The position numbers and the translations under genes are program-made. A DNA stretch of 64,000 nt, taken from the NCBI GenBank assembly GCA_964017125.1, contig OZ024907.1, positions 24,304,476 to 24,368,475 of the forward strand, written 5' to 3'. This DNA comes from Flabesymbios commensalis (lineage: Eukaryota > Annelida > Polychaeta > Terebellida > Flabelligeridae). The notes beneath the pieces were generated by a model. That model worked only from the letters and a program-made list of their open reading frames with translations, was not told the origin of the DNA and did no database searches. Positions 56,925 to 64,000 of this stretch are shown here, piece after piece (the first letter of the stretch is position 1; each line of letters begins with the position of its first letter).

Positions 56925-57372
56925 TATCAATGTGGAAAGCGGATGTGTAAGCCACGTGGAAATGTCCACGTGGAATGCTCTTTCACCTGTGACCAAATAT
57001 CCACCAATATTCAACGTGGATTTATATGTTTGATTCCACGTGGATATGTCCACGTGAATTCAATGTGGATTTAGATTGCTGATTCCACGTGGAAACGTCC
57101 ACGTGGATTCAATGTGGATTTAGATTGCTGATTCCACGTGGAAATGTCCACGTGGATTCAACGTGGATTTAGATTGTTGATTCCACGAGGATATGTCCAC
57201 GTGGACTAAACGTGGATTTAAATCATTGATTCCACGTGGAAATCCGACGTGTAATCCACGTCTAAATGACCACGTGGAATGCTCATTCACCTGTGACCAA
57301 ATATCCACCAATATTCCACGTGAAAGGGTGACGTGGTTTCCACGTGGATTCAACATGATTTTGCCTGCTGGG
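56925..57372. repeat. Second CACGTG palindrome array
   Basis: Repeats of about 60 bp: TGATTCCACGTGGAAATGTC, CACGTGGATTCAACGTGGAT, TTAGATTG. About 13 CACGTG hexamers in 450 bp. GTGGAATGCTC.TTCACCTGTG, with ACCAAATATCCACCAATATT, occurs near both ends. It closes with GCCTGCTGGG, the complement of the start of the array at 50124. Confidence 0.85.
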
Positions 57373-57834
57373 CTTTTTATATTGAGTTCATGTCTGTTTA
57401 TGACTAAATTCCGTTGTACATAACAATTGCGCCACAAAATAACTCGGGGTTAAGTTATTTCCAACAGATCTTCCATGTTAAAACAGTCTATGTTTCAGGT
57501 GTTAGATATTTTGGCACATTGCAGGCGCGGATCCAGATCGGGGGGTGGGGGAGGGGGTGCACGCCCACCCGTTTTTGCGTCTAATTATTTAAAAAGTCCC
57601 CTAAGTTGGCCTAAAAAACTCGCTTCCGAGCAACCTGCGTTTCCTCTTTTTTCAAGTCCTGGATCCGCCCCTACATTGCATCTTGAATAAAAAAATAATC
57701 GTTGGAGATATTGAATTATTTATTTCTCTCAACTGATCGTATTTCCCGTAGGACACCATAAGAAAAAATTGGACCCACACAATTTATCAATTCGTTCAGG
57801 AAAGCCAAAAGACACTAAATTACCTTTAAATTGT

Positions 57835-57960
57835 ATATCAACGTGGATGGCCCCAGGCCACACACCCGATACGGGGACGCCCCCAGGCCACACAATTGAT
57901 AGATCTACTGGATGGCCTCTAGCCCCAGTGGCTGAAACAGGTTTCAGCCACAGATAGTGC
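57835..57960. repeat. GATGGCCCCAGGCCACAC dispersed minisatellite, site 1
   Basis: GGATGGCCCCAGGCCACACA, CGCCCCCAGGCCACACAATT and GGATGGCCTCTAGCCCC lie in series. The same word recurs at 58225-58345 and 62330-62440. Confidence 0.6.
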
Positions 57961-58092
57961 CGCGTACTAAATCGTGGGACATTTCTTTGGATTGTAATAT
58001 CTCAATATATCGGGGAATAATCAGGTGAAAATAGTTTTTTTAGAATCAGTAGCCTAACATTTCAGTTCCATGCCCGCATGCTCAGCTCAGAT

Positions 58093-58215
58093 GTCGCTCA
58101 GTCATTAAAAAGCTATGGACATTTTTCGGAACTTGGGGTCGAGATCGCTCGCAGTCACCGCCATGTAGATTTTTTCGGGTAAAGCAAATACATCAATCCA
58201 CGGCCTCGGAGAGGA
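58093..58215. repeat. Dispersed repeat, copy shared with 1-150
   Basis: CAGTCATTAAAAAGCTATGG, GAGATCGCTCGCAGT and TTTTTTCGGGTAAAGC match the left edge of the window in order. A GGCCCCAGGCCAC minisatellite follows at once. Confidence 0.4.
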
Positions 58216-58345
58216 CGACACGGCTAGATGGCCCCAGGCCACAGGTCTACAGGTCTAGGCCTACACTTTAATAGACATGATAGATGGCCCCAGGCGACAC
58301 ACCTGATACGTGGATGGCCCCAGGTCACACACTTTAACCCTTTTA
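58216..58345. repeat. GATGGCCCCAGGCCACAC minisatellite, site 2
   Basis: AGATGGCCCCAGGCCACAGG, AGATGGCCCCAGGCGACACA and GGATGGCCCCAGGTCACACA are spaced by variable CTGATAC or TCTACAGG linkers. A G run of about 17 bases lies soon after, near 58392. Confidence 0.65.
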
Positions 58346-59903
58346 ACGCTGAACTCCTGGGCACACTTGCATCCTCACCGCTAAATTCCTGGGGGGGGGG
58401 GGGGGTGAAAAAAAATAAGAATATTTTGTAATCAGGTAATGTCAGATTTGTGTGAAGACACCAGCAGGATCTTAGCTTATGAGCAAATAATAACATGAGA
58501 ACGAGTTGTGCTTTATTGGTAGTTAACACCAAGGTCATGTCAAGGTCACATCAAGGTCATTTCAAGGTCAAACTCGCAAAAAATATTGAAAATACGCACT
58601 TTTTAGCAATTTCAAGCTGTTCAGTGGTGCAGTCATCCTTTAGAAAGGACTGATGGTGACACATACTAGGTCGGGTATCATTTCAGCACACATTTTTAGG
58701 AAATCTAGGGCAGTGCTGAAATTGGGAGGGGTAATGCCCCCATGTTTGCCCTCATTACACCCCCATTCTTCAAGGCTCAATTGAACAAGCAAAATTATAA
58801 TTATGCAGCAGCATGTAGCATCAGCTTGGGCTTCCATCGCAAAAGATTGATATATAATTGGGTATGGAGGTTGACATGGGTTGAGGGTGTGCTTTTTTGC
58901 ATGGATGCCGCCCAAAATAAACGTGAAGGTTATGTCAAAGTCATGTGAAATGTCACGTTTATCAGTTTATGGGTGATGTGTACTAAATTCGTAATGATTA
59001 TACAGGTAATGCGTAATGATTAGGTGTACAACCATGCAATCCGCACTGCTGCGATATCTGTCATATAAGTATTATTATTGCATTTCAAGCATGATGATCA
59101 TGCCAATGGAAGGCGGTGCGTCCATACCCCGAAAAAGACAAGATACCCCGAAAAAGACCTGAAAAAGACCGAAAAAGACTTTATTTTCAACAGAATTTCA
59201 TATTATACGATACTATATCCCATTTGATATTACTTTATATGCTTAAATATGTATCCGTCGTGTTTTGATGTAAGAATTATATGTATACATGAAATAAACC
59301 GTAATAGGCCTAGCTGGCCTACTACTACTAATATAGTTGCATTGTTTATAGATCTGGCTGGCGTATTAGATACCGCTACGGTGGGCCGAAACAAATGTTA
59401 TATATATAGGTCTAATTATGTACTTATGTGCTTAAATATTTATCCTGAAATACAGGAAATAAACATTAATACACAACACAACATTATTAGGTCCTACTAT
59501 TAGTTGCCTTGTTTATTAGGATCACGGCGACGGACTGATGGCAATCAAATGTTGCCGTGAGAGATTATAATATAAATGCATGAAATACACTGAAATATAT
59601 ATCAACGACGCGTTTATTAAAACTGCAAACGTGTACAGGCGCCTTAATACATCTTAATTCTAAAACCACTTTAACAAAGAGCTAGGTATATGTCTGACAG
59701 GTGTTGAGTTGTTCAGGTGCGAACCTAGGCCGCCCAGTTTGCGACATTGAACCACGTGTTGGCCTGATGCTATTCCGCCTGTCACTGGCTGATATGCTTG
59801 GAGTATTTTACACCTTCTTGACTAATCCGGTATGATCACAGATATTGTGTGATAACACTTTCACAATGCATATTGTATTAACTAAATATAGAGTTTACCA
59901 TGT

Positions 59904-60278
59904 TTAAAGGGACTGGCCCAGGCTAGAAGCATTAAAAAATCGGTGATTTTATTTTGACTTCTCAATATAACCATATGATGTAAACATGTCCATAGACTAG
60001 AGCTGCAAAAGTTTTTTAATTTTTCTGCTGCGCATTCACCAGTTAGACTAGATATAGAGACGAAATTCCCGTATTTCTAATTTTTGACATGGTTGTCAAT
60101 AATTACAAATCAGGAATTTCGTCTCTATATCTAGTCTAACTGGTGAATGCGCAGCAGAACAATTAAAAAACTTTTGCAGTTCTAGTCTATGGACATGTTT
60201 ACATCATATGGTCATATCAAGGAGCCAAAATAAAATCAACGATTTTTTGATGATTTTAGCCTGGGCCAGTCCCTTTAA
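59904..60278. mobile_element. 375-bp near-perfect palindromic MITE, TTAA-flanked
   Basis: TTAAAGGGACTGGCCCAGGC at the left pairs with GCCTGGGCCAGTCCCTTTAA at the right. The arms run almost to the centre near 60095 and share ACCATATGATGTAAACATGT, GCGCATTCACCAGTTAGACT and GATATAGAGACGAAATTCC. This is the reference copy for the fragments at 15640, 45592 and 46857. A transcript would form a hairpin stem of roughly 180 bp. Confidence 0.85.
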
Positions 60279-60639
60279 GTATCTATCATTTAAATACTAA
60301 ATTATAGTCATTATTATAGTTGTTCCTATTTTTTTTAGTACATTAAGTTTAGCATCGTATCAATGTTCATATTAATGTCAACCCCACAGCATTTGTTCAT
60401 TTAGCTAGAAAATTTGTTTGTGATATGACATTCAACTGATAACACTAGTATAAATGTATACAGAGTAAGTCTAATGTATACGTTGTAGGCCTATTATTAA
60501 CCATTATTTTAGCGTTAAACATTTGCAAATTTTAAACACTCACTTTGTTCCAATAACATCAATTTAATCAGCTACTAAAAGGGATTGAAAACGACTACAG
60601 TCGTGTTTAGCAGCCCATTGAAGCTGGCACATTAACACG

Positions 60640-60715
60640 AATTATTATTATATAATAATATTATATATTTTTATTATATATTAATATTATATATTAATAT
60701 TATACTAATAAAAAA
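60640..60715. repeat. ATTATA simple-sequence tract
   Basis: TATTATATAATAATATTATA and following permutations form an almost pure A/T palindromic tract of about 70 bp inside the Mutator-like element. Confidence 0.8.
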
Positions 60716-60884
60716 AAGACTAACACAAGTTCTCGCTATGCACTACCAGTATAGTTTTATCGCATAAAAAATTATACTTTCATTATTTATACAACTGGGT
60801 TTTTTTTAATAATAATTAGCCTAATGGCTCTTGTGCACTTGACAAAAGCTACATGTCATCGCCTTACTGAGTGTGTTCCCGCCT

Positions 60885-60990
60885 CATGTGAGTTGTCATC
60901 CTATTGGCCCAGCGTTGTTTTACAGCTGGCACACCGTCGACAACGTTGGCCCAACAGTAAACCAACGTTGGGCTGGCGTATCTTGTTTAC
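60885..60990. repeat. CCCAG-type hairpin inside the Mutator-like element
   Basis: CCCAGCGTTGTTTTACAGC, ACCGTCGACAACGTTGGCCC, AACAGTAAACCAACGTTGGG, then CGTATCTTGTTTACTGAG. The left tip is shortened. Confidence 0.65.
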
Positions 60991-61538
60991 TGAGAGGTGA
61001 GGTGTTTTCCCACATTATGTTGTTCGATATTATCTTCTATCATCGTTGCCGCTGTGAAATCCCCCTTCTTAAGGATGGGGTATATAATAGGGGGTGTTTT
61101 CGGGTGATTATTAATCAGTTCCACGGAACACAATTCAATAAGAAAAAACGCTATAATGGGCTACATTGATTTTATTTAATTTTTATAGCAGATGCATATA
61201 ACTGCTAATAACGTTAGAAATGTAGGGGCCTATATTAAAAATTACAGAAACAATATTAATCTGTATAGAAGATTAATATGTATCATATATTTATAGGCCT
61301 ATATGCACAGTCACCAAGATTCAAACTTAATAAGCCTACCTATTGAAAAGTATTGTTTATTCAATTGTTTATTCATGCTATAATGTTGTTACCAATAACT
61401 GAATGTAAGAATAAAGGTATAATATCTGATATTTGTGTTTGCTTTAGTAGGCCTACCTGATTTATAATAGATCTACACGTATACAATATATGACCAGTCA
61501 CCAGGGCCTACATTAATCAAGAATTAGCCTACAAGTAG

Positions 61539-61655
61539 CCCAGCAAACACGAGACATTCACCCATTGCTGGTTCAATGTTGGTCCACCGGCTACGACCCT
61601 GGCCCAACCTTGAACCAACAATGCCAATGGGTGCATTCATATCGTGTTTGCTGAG
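61539..61655. repeat. CCCAG-type hairpin inside the Mutator-like element
   Basis: CCCAGCAAACACGAGACATTC and ATATCGTGTTTGCTGAG are complementary tips. Inside, TTCAATGTTGGTCCACC faces CCTTGAACCAACAATG around a GCTACGACC centre. Confidence 0.75.
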
Positions 61656-62239
61656 AGGCCTAGTAGATTTATAATGTTAAGTTCACCAGGCGGTGCATCA
61701 GTGCCAAAGGACAGTAAATCCAGAACACAACAAACTAGGCTACTGTAGGCTGTATTACGATAATTTACATAAAATATACTTGCAAATACATTTTCGGAAC
61801 ACATACTAATATTTACAATAGGATTATAGTAACATATAAACAGAATTCGGTTGAAAATAAAGTCTTTTTCGGTCTTTTTCAGGTCTTTTTCGGGGTTTCT
61901 AGTTTTTTTCGGTCTTTTTCGGGGTATGGTCACACCCAATGGAAGGTATGGTTTGTTTTATTGTATTCTTTGATAACAAAAATATAGGTTTGGTGGAAAA
62001 ATCAAGTCTCTATCTCAATTATCGAGAAAGTTATGATAATTTTATTGATTTCACGGCGGCCATTTTGAATTTTTCGTTCCAAAAGAATCCTTTAAAAGAA
62101 TGACAGTTCTACATCGGCCCAGATATTCTTATGGGATGCTATCCATGCACAATCAAAAGAGAAACAAACTTTTGTCCGCAAAAACAAGGCTACCCTCATG
62201 ATTGTCGGACCACATTGATTTTACAGACAAAAATACGAA

Positions 62240-62335
62240 AAAACACCCTCTGCACCCGAGTATACTCGGGGTCCGCGACAGGGAGACATCTTTTTCCCCC
62301 GAGTATACTCGGGGTCCGCGTTTAAAGGGTTAAAT
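62240..62335. repeat. Twin CCGAGTATACTCGG palindromes with TTAA end
   Basis: ACCCGAGTATACTCGGGGTC and CCCGAGTATACTCGGGGTCC lie about 45 bp apart. The second is followed by GCGTTTAAAGGGTTAA, the tip typical of the TTAA-flanked MITEs in this window. No left end was found, so it is probably a truncated MITE. Confidence 0.55.
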
Positions 62336-62440
62336 AGATGACCCCATGCCACATACTGTCAAGTGTGTGTAGCCTGGGGCCATCTACTTACATAAAAAAA
62401 TACTTAAAAAGTAGGCCTATGGCCTGGGGCCATGATGTAG
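62330..62440. repeat. GATGGCCCCAGGCCACAC minisatellite, site 3
   Basis: GATGACCCCATGCCACATAC, then the inverted forms GTGTGTAGCCTGGGGCCATC and GGCCTGGGGCCATGATGTAG. Here the word occurs in both orientations and makes a short foldback. Confidence 0.5.
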
Positions 62441-63383
62441 CCTACGGTACCTACAATTACCCAAAAGTCATCTTTAGCAGCATAAATCAGTCTACTGTTG
62501 CAGTAGACTGATTTATGTTGCTGATTGATGGGACTAAATCATTGTGACCGAACCTGTTTGTACGAAATCATAGATAACATTTGTCCAATAGAAAACCCTT
62601 ATACATACGGGAAAAGTATATTTGTGTAGTACCTGAAAAACAATAACCCACGGACTCCCATCTCGTTCATCACTGTTCATGTAGTTTTGCATGTTTTGTC
62701 AGTGATAAAACATGTAACGTTACTGTTAAAAAACCTATTCATGACATCAGATAGCCAACATATTTTTAAATCTAATAATCACTGATAATGTCGCGTCAAA
62801 GTACAAGAGGAGCCGATCCACGCAAAGTTGTAAGTTAGCTGTCATTTGTTTGTTTGGGATGGGCTAGCTAGCCCTGGAAGCAAGCTGCCCCACCCTCTCA
62901 AACCCCCCGGGCACGACTGAAAATCTTTGACTTTATAACTTTAGGACTTTATGAATTTTTATTGATCGTCGCATAATGGCAGTTTGATCACACGTGACAA
63001 CGTGAGGAAAGAAACTGACATTCGCATTGCAGTGCAGAAATTTATTTATAGTGCCAGTGGTCTGAGTGGATAGAGAGTGCATCAGTGGTTAATACAGGGG
63101 TAAGGGTCGTGCTTTATGTCGAAACCCAGCGAAACCCGTTGAAACCGATTTACCATGTCGAAACCGAGCAAAAAATCGAACTTATTATACAGTTTGAGCC
63201 GCCAAAATTTGTATACTAATCAGTTGCATTGTGTACTTTAATATGTCTAAATTTCGGAAATGTGGTGATATTATTTTTTATTCTGTGGGCCTATCTTGTG
63301 AGTGATAGGCGCGCAGCTTCTGGTGACCAGGCGACAGTCAACCCAGCATGTATGCAGCGTACAGCCACAACATGTATAGGGCA
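62441..63383. other. Unassigned right-hand stretch
   Basis: A 20-bp arm palindrome, CATAAATCAGTCTACTG with CAGTAGACTGATTTATG, lies at 62481-62517. GCTAGCCCTGGAAGCAAGCTG at 62867 recurs near 34244 (CAGG variant) and, weaker, near 33632. GTCGAAACC words cluster at 63118-63165. No gene. Confidence 0.4.
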
Positions 63384-63455
63384 GACAGAAACATCGATCC
63401 AACGTTGATTTGATGTTGGTTCACCGTCTACGACAGTGGCTCAACATCAATTCAA
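63384..63455. repeat. CCCAG-type hairpin, inner part
   Basis: ACATCGATCCAACGTTGATT, TGATGTTGGTTCACCGTC, TACGACAGTGGC and TCAACATCAATTCAACAC. The inner arms pair and the outer tips are lost. Confidence 0.6.
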
Positions 63456-63701
63456 CACCTATGCAATTGCGGCCTCATTATAACTTATGTACATGTTATT
63501 AGTCCGTTTTCTAGTCAAAGCTTCATGTTGAAACAATTAACAGTGATTATGAACATGATTTTAACGTTGTGGGCCTCTATTTAATCTTTCGAAATTAAAA
63601 TTAAATAATAATTCTCATTTGTACCACGAGGTTATTTATAACTCAAAATCGATATAGAAAACAATGAACACCGTTTCATTAGCCGTAGGCCTAATATAAA
63701 T

Positions 63702-63707
63702 TTTATT
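63702..63707 (-). terminator. Possible polyadenylation signal for the partial gene
   Basis: AATAAA on the minus strand, about 110 nt past the TAA at 63818. The stretch between is an ATT/ACAACATT-rich simple sequence. Chance occurrence in AT-rich DNA is quite possible. Confidence 0.3.
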
Positions 63708-63817
63708 AACAATGGTCTATCACTTATATTATTCATATCAGTATTCACAACATTATTTACAACAGTATTTACAACATTATTTATTCATCAATATTAACAA
63801 CATTAATTATAACATTA

Positions 63818-64000
63818 TTAATGTTTAAGAATGGCGAGAGCTGTTGCATCGATGACGCCGTTGAAGGCATTATCTGTGGGAAGTTGTTGGGGCAGCTGGA
63901 CCTTGTAAGTTTGTAGGAGAAGACTCTCTTGTGTAGCTGTACATGATGGGGATGGTTCACATAAGGGCTGACCAGAACTGTATCGCAAAAATTTGCCGAA
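63818..64000 (-). CDS. Unidentified protein, C-terminal part (runs off window)
   Basis: A 60-codon minus-strand frame enters from the right edge and ends TAA at 63818-63820. Its translation ends QTYKVQLPQQLPTDNAFNGV then IDATALAILKH. Codon composition is protein-like (few biased runs, mixed third positions) in contrast to the AT-rich DNA after the stop. There is no ATG inside, so it is the end of a longer exon. I do not recognise the family. It could be a host gene's last exon or the end of a transposon protein. Confidence 0.4.
   Translation of the reverse strand, partial: FGKFLRYSSGQPLCEPSPSCTATQESLLLQTYKVQLPQQLPTDNAFNGVIDATALAILKH

Larger units (their letters stand above)
59114..61936. mobile_element. 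Mutator-like (MULE) non-autonomous element, 2.8 kb
   Basis: A perfect 10-bp direct repeat CAATGGAAGG lies at 59104-59113 and 61937-61946. The ends read GGTGCGTCCATACCCCG and, inverted, GGTGTGACCATACCCCG. The inverted arms go on for about 200 bp, starting with repeats of GAAAAAGACC and then GACTTTATTTTCAACAGAAT. Long inverted termini with a 9-10-bp duplication are typical of Mutator-like elements. No transposase is seen. Three smaller elements have inserted inside. The frame at 61637-61939 only translates the right arm. Confidence 0.75.

Overview
This window is animal nuclear DNA. It carries two confidently identified split host genes in a sea of repeats. There is no bacterial-style gene packing, no rRNA and no CRISPR array. 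The palindromic word TAGGCCTA recurs throughout, and the two protein sequences resemble vertebrate orthologues but are clearly diverged. A marine invertebrate, perhaps a deuterostome, would fit, but the phylum cannot be fixed by eye.

Gene 1 is COX17, plus strand, two coding exons at 8666-8751 and 11973-12057. It encodes a 56-residue mitochondrial copper chaperone with the CC copper site and both CX9C motifs intact. Gene 2 is RWDD1 (DFRP2), minus strand, seven coding exons between 41801 and 19387. Every junction joins in phase to give 229 residues with an RWD domain, a DFRP-type segment and an acidic tail. Its introns total over 21 kb and hold most of the transposons seen here. The two genes converge, with about 7.3 kb between their stop codons. 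A third gene, minus strand and unidentified, may end at 63818 and run off the right edge.

Layout. 1-2090: a foldback element and unassigned DNA. 2091-8260: a GGAAGG/GGCTACA minisatellite in three higher-order units of about 1.7 kb, each with the same captured 226-bp inverted-repeat element, followed by a second tandem array. 8.6-12.1 kb: COX17. 12.1-19.4 kb: tandem arrays and small foldbacks. 19.4-41.8 kb: RWDD1, with tandem arrays built on GGCCATTTTGAA, TTAA-flanked hairpins, a 4.86-kb DNA transposon with about 0.84-kb inverted termini and the relics of an XPG/FEN-like nuclease, and further inverted-repeat elements. 42-64 kb: gene-poor DNA with a tRNA-derived SINE, a 30-bp repeat array, two CACGTG arrays, a long microsatellite, a Mutator-like element with a perfect 10-bp target duplication, and many copies of a hairpin family.

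The most unusual pattern is a group of self-complementary elements with CCCAGCAAACAC-like ends. There are about sixteen copies of a roughly 100-bp hairpin built on GTTGGGCCAAC. At least two other groups of arrays share similar ends but use different palindromic inner words, CCACGTGG and CTCACAGTGAG. I do not recognise this as a described system.
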